A DNA stretch of 64,000 bases, from positions 2,639,272 to 2,703,271 of the forward strand of contig NZ_CP022314.1 in NCBI RefSeq assembly GCF_003352915.1, given 5' to 3'. Under the pieces are notes generated by a model, which ran no database searches, was not told the DNA's origin, and saw nothing but the letters and a program-made list of their open reading frames with translations. The position numbers and the translations under genes are program-made. Position 1 is the stretch's first letter, and each line of letters opens with the position of its first letter. This DNA comes from Arthrobacter sp. PM3 (lineage in GTDB: Bacteria > Actinomycetota > Actinomycetes > Actinomycetales > Micrococcaceae). Shown in pieces: positions 8,504 through 16,179 of the stretch.

Positions 8504-9700
8504 TTAAACCCGTGGTCTGGCCGCCCCAAGTGACAGGGCAACGGGGCGGGAGTGGGGTGCCGGGGGCGACGCGGCCTCGGGATGGCCGATCACGGCCTTG
8601 TAGTGACCCACGAGCTCGGCGCTGAGAGCGGACCACGTCCTGCCCTGGACCGCGGCGTGCGCGGCCGCCGCGAAGGCACGGCGCTTGGCGTCGTCGCCGA
8701 TCAGGTCCATCACGCGGGCGCGGAGCGCGGCGAGGTCGCCGGGTTCGTACAGCCATCCGGTCCGGGAATTCTCCACGAGGTCCAACGGGCCGCCCCGGCC
8801 CGTGGCCACCACGGGCACGCCGGATGCCATGGCCTCCTGGATGGTCTGGCAGAAGGTCTCGAACTCGCCGGGGTGGACGAAGAGATCGAAGGATGCCACC
8901 GCCCGGGGCAGGTCCGCGCCGCCGAGGAACCCGGTGAAGACGACGTCCGGCAGCGCCGCTTCCAGGGCCGGCCGCTGCGGCCCGTCGCCCACGATCACCA
9001 GCCGGGTCCCGGGAACATCGGCCAGCACGGCGAGGTCCTCCACCTGCTTCTCGGCCGCCAGCCGGCCCACATAGCCGATCACGCGCTCGCCGCCGGGGGC
9101 CACGGAAGCCCGCCACTCGGCGTCGCGCTTGTCCGGGGTGAACCGCCGGGTGTCCACGCCGCGCCGCCACATGTCCACGCGCGGAATGCCGCGGCCGCGG
9201 AGCTGGTTGAGCGCAAAAGTGGACGGGACCAGGGTCCGCGATGCCAGCAGGTGAATCTGCTCCACCCGGCTCCAGGCCCAGTTCTCCAGGAAAGGGACCC
9301 CGTACCGGGAGGCGTAGCCGGGGACCTCGGTCTGGTAGATCGCGACGGTGGGGATTCCTAGCTGGCGGGCGGCCTGGGCTGCCCGCCAGCCGAGCACGAA
9401 CGGGGACGCGAGGTGGACGACGTCGGGTGCGTAGTCGGCAAGGATTCGCTTGACCCGATACACACCGCCTAACGCCACCCGCACATTCGCATAGCCGGCC
9501 AGCGGAACCGACGGGAGCCGGTGGACGTGGGCGCCGTAAACTTCGTCCGGGACGACTGTGTCCTTCGTGGACGGCGTGGACGGGGCGATCACGAGCACCT
9601 CGTCCCCGCGTTCCTGCAGATGTTCCAGCACGCGCAGGATGGAGTGGGTAACCCCGTTCATGAGCGGCAGGAATGATTCGGCGACGATTGCGATCCTCAC
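8504..9700 (-). CDS. GT4 family glycosyltransferase (mannosyltransferase-like)
   Basis: This 398-residue protein has the two Rossmann halves of a GT-B fold. The N-terminal MRIAIVAESFLP and the NGV loop (15-17) are typical of acceptor-side domains. The donor side shows GRLAAEK (Arg213, Lys218) and the EX7E motif (Glu281 to Glu289, in ETFCQTIQE), followed by GVPVVAT and the GGPLDLV loop. It is most like the GDP-mannose-dependent alpha-mannosyltransferases of actinobacterial lipoglycan and phosphatidylinositol mannoside synthesis (MgtA/PimB group), but the exact acceptor is not readable. The start is GTG with GGAGGG immediately upstream, so the spacing is tight. The gene is monocistronic, with about 360 bp of non-coding sequence before it. 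Confidence 0.9.
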   Translation of the reverse strand: MRIAIVAESFLPLMNGVTHSILRVLEHLQERGDEVLVIAPSTPSTKDTVVPDEVYGAHVHRLPSVPLAGYANVRVALGGVYRVKRILADYAPDVVHLASPFVLGWRAAQAARQLGIPTVAIYQTEVPGYASRYGVPFLENWAWSRVEQIHLLASRTLVPSTFALNQLRGRGIPRVDMWRRGVDTRRFTPDKRDAEWRASVAPGGERVIGYVGRLAAEKQVEDLAVLADVPGTRLVIVGDGPQRPALEAALPDVVFTGFLGGADLPRAVASFDLFVHPGEFETFCQTIQEAMASGVPVVATGRGGPLDLVENSRTGWLYEPGDLAALRARVMDLIGDDAKRRAFAAAAHAAVQGRTWSALSAELVGHYKAVIGHPEAASPPAPHSRPVALSLGAARPRV

Positions 9701-10059
9701 CCCTCCACGGTGGGGGCGGCGGCTTGCGACGCGGGGGAGCGGGCGTAACCGGCAGGGGAAGATCGGGTTAACACACGGGCGAAGAAATCAGCGCAACATC
9801 GCGGGGAGGGCGTGAGCGATCGTCGTCATGCGTTGACGGCGCACCACGACCTATAGGCGGTGCCGGGCGGCATGGCGGAAGGACGGGCTATAGCGGATCG
9901 GGCCAGTTCCCGACCGGGCCGCGGGTCTGCATGCCGGAAACCTTCGGTAACCTGGCAGCCGGCCCGATGGGCTCACGCGTATTGCCTTCCATCTGAAAAT
10001 ACCTCCAGAGGCGACGGAACTTCAGGATACGCCCGCCGCCCCGCAGCGTCCAGAGCCCC
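9701..10059. other. Non-coding spacer
   Basis: This is 359 bp between the glycosyltransferase start and the NfeD-like gene's stop. It should hold the glycosyltransferase promoter and the 3' end of the flotillin transcript. I see no convincing gene, strong hairpin, repeat or clear promoter hexamers. Confidence 0.5.
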
Positions 10060-10302
10060 TCAGCCCGGCTTGAGCACGTCCGGGAGTTCGTCGACGAAAA
10101 CGGTCTGGGGCGGCTCGAAATAGATGACCAGGACCTGCTCGCCCACGGCGAAGACGCTGCTCTTGTCGAATGGATGGGCGTGGAACGCGCTGGTGCCGCC
10201 GCGGACGGGCAGCATGACCTCGCCGATGGTGCCCGGCCCGATCCGTCCGGTGACGCGGCCGATCTTCCCGGTCAGGCTCCGGTCAACATCCTTGTGCATC
10301 AT
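10060..10302 (-). CDS. Small NfeD-like (OB-fold) protein next to flotillin
   Basis: This 80-residue protein is mostly beta-strand. GKIGRVTGRIGPGTIGEVMLP, then an HAHPFDK turn and VGEQVLVIYFEPPQTVFV, reads like the OB-fold C-terminal domain of NfeD proteins, which are usual genetic partners of flotillins. Here neither the N-terminal membrane segments nor the protease part of longer NfeD proteins is present, so it would be a soluble stub. It starts 30 bp after the flotillin stop, so the two are probably one operon. Assignment rests on the pattern and on context; I cannot confirm it without a profile search. Confidence 0.7.
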   Translation of the reverse strand: MMHKDVDRSLTGKIGRVTGRIGPGTIGEVMLPVRGGTSAFHAHPFDKSSVFAVGEQVLVIYFEPPQTVFVDELPDVLKPG

Positions 10303-10332
10303 GCGCCCCGGATTTCCGTCCCCATCCCGGCC

Positions 10333-11769
10333 CTACGCCTCCGGTGCCTTAGCTTCCCGTTTGGCCGCGCTCCGGCCGTTCTTGAGCGCGGACGAGAGCG
10401 CCGGCAGGTACTCGCCCACCTGTGCCAAAACCCCGCCGATCATCCGGTTGATTCCCTCGCCGCCGTTCAGGACAGTCATCTGGCCCACGTGGGCGAACGG
10501 CTCGGCCGCGGCCGCGATGATTGCCGGCATGTTCTCAGCCATTTGCTGGGAGATGACGGCGTCCTGGTTGGTGCCGAGCGCTTCGGCCCGGGCCTTGATG
10601 CCCTCCGCCTCCGCCAGCGCCTTGGCCCGGATCGCGGAGGCGGCGGCATCGCCGCGTGCCTTCGTGGCGGCGGCCTCGGCCTCTCCGGTGACCTTGGTGG
10701 CCCCGGCTGCGGCGGCTGCTGCGTTCGCGTTCGCCTGGGCCTGCAGTTCGGTCCGGCGCGCGTTGGCCTGGGCCTCGAGCTCGGTGCGCCGGGCCAGGGC
10801 CTCGGCGGCGCTGATGTCCGCGGATTTCTGGCCCTCGGCGTCGGTGCGCTTGGCGTAGGCCTTCGCGTCCGCGGGTTTCCGGATGGTGGTCTGGAGCTTC
10901 TGTTCCTCCCGGTCCGCCTCGAGCTTGGCCACCTCGGTTTCCTGGACCACCACCTGCTGGCGTGCCGTCGCGTCCGCCAGCGGGCCGGCCTGGGCCGCGT
11001 TCGCCTTGGCGCGCTCGGCGTTGGCCTGCGCCACCGACTGCCGGATCGCGGACACGCTCCGGGCATCGGCAATGAGGGCCTCGGCCTCCGCTTCCTTTTC
11101 CGCAGCCTCCCGGTTCCGGGTGGCCTCGGCGATCCGGGCCTCCATCTTGACGAGGGCGATGTGGGGCATGGCGATGTTCTGGATGTAGCCCGTGGGGTCC
11201 TGGAGGTCCTTGATCTGCAGCGAGTCGACCACCAGCCCCAGCTTCTCCATTTCGACGCCGCTGGCGCTGCGGACCTGGGAGGCCAGCTTGTCGCGCTCGC
11301 GGATGATTTCTTCCACCGTCATGCTGCCGATGATGGAGCGGAGGTGGCCTTCGAAGACGTTGTAGACCTGGCTCTCCATTTTGGGCTGCTGGCCCAGGAA
11401 CCGCCGCGCGGCGTTGGCGATGAACGGCGGAGCATCCCCGATCTTGTAGATGACCACGCCTTCAACTATTACCTGGATGCCCTGGGACGTCACGCAGGAG
11501 ACTTTGAGTTCGGTTTCATTCAGCGTCAGCGACAGCGCCCGCACAGTCTGGAGGCCGGGAAGCACCAGGGCCCCCTTGCCCGTGACGATCTTGAAGTCCA
11601 TCCCCTCCCGGGTGTCCAGGGTGCCGCGGGTCAGGCCGGAGATGATCAGGGCCTCGTTCGGTTCGGCCACCTTCCACATCAGTTTCGTCGCCACCCAGAT
11701 GACGCCGACGACGACGGCCGCGCCCAGGATGATCGAAATGAGCGGGTAGAACGCTGACAAGTCCGGCAT
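10333..11769 (-). CDS. Flotillin family (SPFH/Band 7) membrane scaffold protein
   Basis: This 478-residue protein has one N-terminal membrane segment (about 10-28), an SPFH/Band 7 domain (about 30-220, including EGVVIYKIGD and MTVEEIIRERDKLASQV), then a long Ala/Glu/Lys/Arg-rich coiled coil (about 225-400) rich in EAEA and ARRTELEAQA repeats, and a short C-terminal domain with PAIIAAAAEPFAHVGQ. This is the flotillin layout. Flotillins oligomerise on the inner membrane face and organise functional membrane microdomains. It is read together with the small NfeD-like gene. The start ATG follows an AAGGGA site. No other partner is nearby. Confidence 0.93.
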   Translation of the reverse strand: MPDLSAFYPLISIILGAAVVVGVIWVATKLMWKVAEPNEALIISGLTRGTLDTREGMDFKIVTGKGALVLPGLQTVRALSLTLNETELKVSCVTSQGIQVIVEGVVIYKIGDAPPFIANAARRFLGQQPKMESQVYNVFEGHLRSIIGSMTVEEIIRERDKLASQVRSASGVEMEKLGLVVDSLQIKDLQDPTGYIQNIAMPHIALVKMEARIAEATRNREAAEKEAEAEALIADARSVSAIRQSVAQANAERAKANAAQAGPLADATARQQVVVQETEVAKLEADREEQKLQTTIRKPADAKAYAKRTDAEGQKSADISAAEALARRTELEAQANARRTELQAQANANAAAAAAGATKVTGEAEAAATKARGDAAASAIRAKALAEAEGIKARAEALGTNQDAVISQQMAENMPAIIAAAAEPFAHVGQMTVLNGGEGINRMIGGVLAQVGEYLPALSSALKNGRSAAKREAKAPEA

Positions 11770-12030
11770 GACCAGGTCCCTTCACGGCGGTGGAAAAGGT
11801 GGAAAGCAAAGCCCCTAACGATGCTGCTGGCAGTCCCGGCCGGCGTGGAAGGCGTGAACGAAGGCGCCGCCCCAGCCAGCTGTTGTACACAGTCTGGGGT
11901 CCTTGATGCTTGGAAGTCCAGCAATCCGGCCGTGCCAGTTCCCGGCGGTGCCGAAAGCCCCTGTCGGAGCAGCCCCGCACCGTGCCAGCGTGGGAGGGCG
12001 GGCACCGCGGGCGCGGGCCCGTGAAGGGGG

Positions 12031-13470
12031 ATGGCGATGCGCCTCCGGGCCCGGCTGGCCGCTACGGCAGCCATGAGCGCGATTGCGGGAGACATCTGGC
12101 GGGCTGAGCGGGCCGGCCAGAACGCGATCGAACGGCGCCAGCGCGAGCGGCTCGCCGCGCTTGTGGAGTACGCACGCTCGGCCTCGCCCTTCTACCGCCG
12201 CCTGTACCGGGACGTCCCCGACCCAAAGGCCGCCACCGAGCCCGGCGGGGACCTGCTCGCGGTTTTGCGCGAACTGCCGCCGGTAGGCAAACGCGAGCTT
12301 ATGGACAACTTCGACGACTGGGTGACCGACCCCCACATCACCCTCGCCGGCCTGAAAACGGATCTCCTCAGCGAGCCCGCGCGTGCCGGCACCGTCTACC
12401 GCGGCCGGTACCTGGTGCTGACGACGTCGGGATCCACCGGAGAGCCCGCGGTCCTGGTCCATGACCGCAACTCCTGGCTCGTGGCCAACCTGCTCGCCCG
12501 GATCCGCGAACGGCGGACCCTCGTGTCAGCCGCGGAAATCCGGGCGTTCCTGCGCCGGGGGCTCCGGGGCGCGGCGCTGATCGCCGACGGGGACCATTTT
12601 GCCGGCGTCGTCATGACGGAAATGGCGCGCCGCCGCAGCCCGTCCATCGCCCGGCGGCTCCGCGTCTTCTCCGTCCTCCGGCCGCTGCCGGAGCTCGTGG
12701 CGGAGCTCAACGAATTCCAGCCGACCATGCTCTACGGGTATCCGAGCGCCATGCTGCAACTGGCCGCCGAACAGAAGGCGGGCCGGCTCCGGATCCGGCC
12801 GGTCATGGCGGTCGCCTCCGGGGAGGCCCTGGCGGCGGACGATGCGGCGGCCATCGAGGCGGCCCTCGGCTGCCGCACCACGGTGCGCTACCTGGCTTCG
12901 GAGGCACTGGCCCTGACCAGCCGGTGCCGGCTGGGACAGTTCCATGTCAACGCGGACTGGTACATCGTGGAGCCGGTGGACGAGCACTACCAGCCTGTCC
13001 CGGCCGGGCAGCTCTCCCACACGGTGCTGGTCACCAACCTGGCCAACCGGGTCCAGCCGCTGATCCGCTACAACCTCGGCGACCGGGTGCAGATGGCCGC
13101 GGCCCCGTGCGCCTGCGGCAGCCCGTTCCCCGCGCTCCGGGTCGAGGGCCGCAGCGGCGACCTGTTGTCCTTTGCCGCCGGCGGGGGAGCGGTAACGGTG
13201 CTGCCGCTGGCGCTGGGCACCGTGATCGAGGAAACCCCCGGTGTCCGGCGGTTCCAGGCCATCCGCACCGGGCCGCGGCAGCTGACCGTGCGGCTCGAGC
13301 TCTGGCCGGAAAGCACGACGGCGGCCGTGCGGACGGCGGTTGCGGAACGCCTGGGTGCGTTCTTCGCCGCCCGGGGGGCCGACGTCGTGGAGGTCCGGTT
13401 TGCCGATGAGCCGCCCCTGCCGGACCGCAGCGGCAAGTTCCGCGAGGTCTGGTCCGCCTGGACGGGGTGA
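12031..13470 (+). CDS. PaaK/F390-synthetase-like adenylate-forming enzyme
   Basis: This 479-residue protein has the AMP-binding core of the phenylacetate-CoA ligase / coenzyme F390 synthetase group. The P-loop-like TTSGSTGEP is at 131-139, YGYPSAM near 234 and PLIRYNLGDR near 350, followed by a CxC segment (APCACG) and a C-terminal lid domain. Members activate carboxylic acids with ATP and then pass them to CoA or another nucleophile. No phenylacetate-catabolism gene is near, so the substrate is unknown; it could equally serve cell-envelope or polymer chemistry. GTGAAGGGGG lies just before the ATG, and the in-frame ATG at 12037 is better spaced from it. The gene is divergent from the flotillin operon. 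Confidence 0.85.
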   Translation: MAMRLRARLAATAAMSAIAGDIWRAERAGQNAIERRQRERLAALVEYARSASPFYRRLYRDVPDPKAATEPGGDLLAVLRELPPVGKRELMDNFDDWVTDPHITLAGLKTDLLSEPARAGTVYRGRYLVLTTSGSTGEPAVLVHDRNSWLVANLLARIRERRTLVSAAEIRAFLRRGLRGAALIADGDHFAGVVMTEMARRRSPSIARRLRVFSVLRPLPELVAELNEFQPTMLYGYPSAMLQLAAEQKAGRLRIRPVMAVASGEALAADDAAAIEAALGCRTTVRYLASEALALTSRCRLGQFHVNADWYIVEPVDEHYQPVPAGQLSHTVLVTNLANRVQPLIRYNLGDRVQMAAAPCACGSPFPALRVEGRSGDLLSFAAGGGAVTVLPLALGTVIEETPGVRRFQAIRTGPRQLTVRLELWPESTTAAVRTAVAERLGAFFAARGADVVEVRFADEPPLPDRSGKFREVWSAWTG

Positions 13471-13509
13471 GCTGCTGCGTCCCGGCCGTCCGCCGTGTTG
13501 TGCTGGAGG

Positions 13510-14346
13510 CTAATGCTGGTCGAGGATCCTGCGGGCATCGCGCTGGGCCTGAAGCTGGTCCTCGGTCACGGTCTGTCCGGTCAGGTAACCGGCGGATGCC
13601 ATGATCCTGCGCAGTTCGGCGACCGTCCGGGGCGCCGGCACACCGTGGTGGGCCATGGCGTGGCAGTTAGCGCACAGCGGCACCAGATCCGCGACAGGAT
13701 CCAGCTCGTAACCGCCGCCCAGCTGCGATGCCGGGACCAGGTGGTGGACGGGAATGAAGTCCTTGCCGATCTCCCCGTAGGCGATTTCGAAGGAGAACCC
13801 GCACGCAGCGCAGCTGGTCCCGTGATGAGCGATGCAGGCCCGCCGGGAGTCCTGGCTGTGCTCGTACCGGTAGACCTGCACCCGGCTGACCGCATCCGCC
13901 GGGACGGTGCCCGGTACCGGCCGGGTGGGATCGGCCGGCGGCTGCGGGCCAAACTCGCTCCAGAGTCCGCGGAGCAGCGGTTCGTCGGCCGGTTCAACGG
14001 GTGTTCCGGAGCCGTGCAGCGCGTTCCAGTTGATGCCGGGTACAGCCTCCTGAAGGACCCCGGGCGGGACCTGGTCCCCGGCCGGAAGCAGGGAATCGAA
14101 GGCCACACGGACGGACCGCGGGGAACCCGCCGGCCGCTCCGACACGACCACGCCGTGGCCGATCAGGCCGGCGCCGTGCCGGTCGTGGAGCACCAGCCAT
14201 GCCTCCGCGCCGGGAGCAGCGGCTGCCTTGCCGCCGAGCCCCCAGGTGGCCAGGAACCAGCCCGTATCGGCGACCTCTTCCACGACCTCCGGGTAGATCC
14301 ACCCGTTCCATTCGTCGGGGTTCCAGACGAGGATGATGGCTGTCAT
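13510..14346 (-). CDS. HNH endonuclease domain protein
   Basis: This 278-residue protein has a C-terminal HNH nuclease fold: CAACGF, then HHLVPASQL, then DLVPLCANCHAMAHHG, giving the two CxxC zinc pairs and the catalytic histidines. The first 170 residues (MTAIILVWNPDEWNGW onward) are of a kind often found before HNH domains in predicted restriction-type proteins, and may recognise DNA or a modified base. An open frame extends upstream, but I chose the ATG at 14346 because the protein family-like start is MTAIILVWNP and the extension runs into the next gene. It lies about 40 bp after the serine-hydrolase gene and could be co-transcribed. No methylase or other defence gene is adjacent. Confidence 0.85.
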   Translation of the reverse strand: MTAIILVWNPDEWNGWIYPEVVEEVADTGWFLATWGLGGKAAAAPGAEAWLVLHDRHGAGLIGHGVVVSERPAGSPRSVRVAFDSLLPAGDQVPPGVLQEAVPGINWNALHGSGTPVEPADEPLLRGLWSEFGPQPPADPTRPVPGTVPADAVSRVQVYRYEHSQDSRRACIAHHGTSCAACGFSFEIAYGEIGKDFIPVHHLVPASQLGGGYELDPVADLVPLCANCHAMAHHGVPAPRTVAELRRIMASAGYLTGQTVTEDQLQAQRDARRILDQH

Positions 14347-14383
14347 GAGCCTATTGTCGCAGGGCCGATTGTCGCAGTGCTGG

Positions 14384-15595
14384 TCAGCCCGGCGGGGCCG
14401 CGGCGGCCTGGACATGATTGCCGGGGACCGCCTGGCAGGTGGCATTCAGGGTGTCCACCGCGATGGCCTCCATTTCGTGCAGGATGCGGGAGGCGCCGGA
14501 CTGGAGCGGCTGCGGCGGGTAGGCCACGGCCATGGCCAGCTGCCGGGTTCCGTCCGCGCTGGTCAGGGCGATGGTGCCGTAGCCGGGCACGTCGCCGGGA
14601 TGGCCGTAGTAGAAGTTGTTCGTGCAGAGGTCGTTCCAGCGGACGACGCCGAGTGCGTACCTGGCGTACAGCGGGCTTTCCATCTGTGTGACGGTGCCGG
14701 CCTTGAGCAGCCGGTTCTGCAGCAGGGCGCGGTAGAAGTTGTTCACGTCCGTCATGGAGGACACCATCCCGGCGGCGGCGTTGTCGATCTGGGCGGCCGG
14801 GTAGCTGACGTCGAGCCGTTTGCGGTCCAGCGTGATGTACCCGTGGACCATGTCCGCAGGCGGAAGGCCGGCCGCCGTCATGAGGGTCTCGTCCAGGCCC
14901 AGCGGCTCGATGATGTCCGTGCGGATCACCTCGCCGATCCGCCGGCCGCGCAGGCGCTCGACGATCAGCGCCAGGGCGATGTAGTTGGAGTTGGAGTACT
15001 CGAATCCCTGAGCCAGTTTTGCCTGCCAGGAGATCCGGCCCGCCATGGCCAGCAGGTCCGCCAGGCTCACCTTGGTGGTCAGCGCCTGCCGTACGGTGGC
15101 CGGATCGAAGAGGGGCCCGTCCACCGACGGCATGCCGGAGCGGTGCTGGAGCAGCTGGCGGACCGTCACGGGCCCGGGCGGGTGCATGACCTGGTTGAAC
15201 TCCGGCAGGTACGTGCTGACCGGCGCGTCGAGCTCAAGCCGGCCTTCCTCCACCAGCTTGAGCACGGTCACCGCCACCATGGACTTGGTGATCCCGCCGA
15301 TGTGGACCGGGTCCGTGATGGCGGCACGGGCACGGCCGTCGAGGGTGCGGACACCGTACGCGGCGGACCACTCGTCCGCGCCCAGGCGGAGCTGGATCAG
15401 CACCGCCGGGGCGCCGTTGTCCAGCATTCTGGTGCCGAAGTCCTCGAGCATGCTCCGGTAGCCGGGCTCGGACGGCGTCGGCTGCACCGGTGGTTCCGGC
15501 CCCGGACTGCATCCGCCCAGGACCGCCGTGAGAAGGACGGCGACGACGGCGGCCCTGAGCCGGAGGGTTGAGCCACGAATCCAGGTCACCGACAT
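14384..15595 (-). CDS. Serine-hydrolase-fold lipoprotein (beta-lactamase class C / D-Ala-D-Ala carboxypeptidase family), nucleophile missing
   Basis: About 403 residues. The signal sequence ends in a lipobox (VLGGC), so it should be anchored outside the membrane. The rest has the class C beta-lactamase-like fold: FGTRMLDNGAPAVLIQ start, YSN triad (EYSNSNY), and YGHPGDVPGYG near the C-terminus in place of the third motif. The first motif, normally SxxK, reads GGITK: the position of the acylated serine is Gly101 (GGG codon at 15295-15293) while Lys104 remains. It may be a pseudoenzyme that binds but does not hydrolyse. I chose the ATG at 15595, ten codons into the open frame, because GAAGGA lies 6 nt before it. 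Confidence 0.88.
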   Translation of the reverse strand: MSVTWIRGSTLRLRAAVVAVLLTAVLGGCSPGPEPPVQPTPSEPGYRSMLEDFGTRMLDNGAPAVLIQLRLGADEWSAAYGVRTLDGRARAAITDPVHIGGITKSMVAVTVLKLVEEGRLELDAPVSTYLPEFNQVMHPPGPVTVRQLLQHRSGMPSVDGPLFDPATVRQALTTKVSLADLLAMAGRISWQAKLAQGFEYSNSNYIALALIVERLRGRRIGEVIRTDIIEPLGLDETLMTAAGLPPADMVHGYITLDRKRLDVSYPAAQIDNAAAGMVSSMTDVNNFYRALLQNRLLKAGTVTQMESPLYARYALGVVRWNDLCTNNFYYGHPGDVPGYGTIALTSADGTRQLAMAVAYPPQPLQSGASRILHEMEAIAVDTLNATCQAVPGNHVQAAAAPPG

Positions 15596-15733
15596 GGAGG
15601 GTCCTTCTTGCGGTCGGGTATGCACTCGGGGCAGGAGATGCCGTGGCCACCCCCTCCGCCTGGCCGGGCACAGTCCTGACCCTTGTGATGGTCCTCAGCC
15701 GGGCCTCCGCCGTCAAGGGCCGAAGGGGCGTGA

Positions 15734-15785
15734 TTGGACGAAAATGGCCGCCAAGCGGAGGTGCTTGGCGGCCATCTTCGTCCAA
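15734..15785. terminator. Long 23-bp hairpin closing the catabolic operon
   Basis: Arms 15734-15756 and 15763-15785 pair along 23 bp with a single G-T-type mismatch around a 6-nt loop. The core is GGCCGCCAAGC / GCTTGGCGGCC, with outer ends TTGGACGAAAA / TTCGTCCAA. It lies just downstream of the ferredoxin gene and just upstream of the serine-hydrolase gene, both on the minus strand. Its right arm resembles the 1696-1735 hairpin. Confidence 0.8.
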
Positions 15786-15828
15786 CGGGCAGGAGCGTCC
15801 GGCGGGAGTCCGGCGGGGAATGGTGCGG

Positions 15829-16173
15829 TCAGCCGGTGGCCCCGGCCGCCGCTGCAACCCCGGCCGCCGCGGCGCCGGCCACCATGGGGTGGTCGCGGTG
15901 GAGGTTCCCCAAGGCCGCGGCGCCCTGCGGGGAGCCCAGGTCCTCGAAGAATTCCACGTTGGCGCGCACATAGTCGAGCCATTCGTCCGGGACGTCGTCC
16001 GCGTAGTAGATGGCCTCGACCGGGCACACCGGATCGCAGGCGCCGCAGTCCACGCACTCGGACGGGTGGATGTAGAGCGAGCGTTCGCCCTCATAGATGC
16101 AGTCCACCGGGCATTCCTCGATGCACGCCTTGTCCTTCACGTCCACGCAGGGCTGCGCGATCACATACGTCAC
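15829..16173 (-). CDS. fdxA: 7Fe ferredoxin (3Fe-4S/4Fe-4S)
   Basis: This 114-residue ferredoxin has cysteines at 9, 17, 21, 25, 40, 43, 46 and 50. The spacing matches Azotobacter-type seven-iron ferredoxins: Cys9, Cys17 and Cys50 for the 3Fe-4S cluster and Cys21, Cys40, Cys43 and Cys46 for the 4Fe-4S cluster. A helical, Ala-rich C-terminal tail follows (about 60-114), as in actinobacterial FdxA. It carries single electrons in the cytosol. The GTG start lies only 6 nt after the aldehyde-dehydrogenase stop, so it is probably the last gene of the seven-gene run. It could take electrons from the FAD oxidoreductase at the head of the operon, or be a general-purpose ferredoxin. Confidence 0.92.
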   Translation of the reverse strand: MTYVIAQPCVDVKDKACIEECPVDCIYEGERSLYIHPSECVDCGACDPVCPVEAIYYADDVPDEWLDYVRANVEFFEDLGSPQGAAALGNLHRDHPMVAGAAAAGVAAAAGATG

Positions 16174-16179
16174 GGCAGG

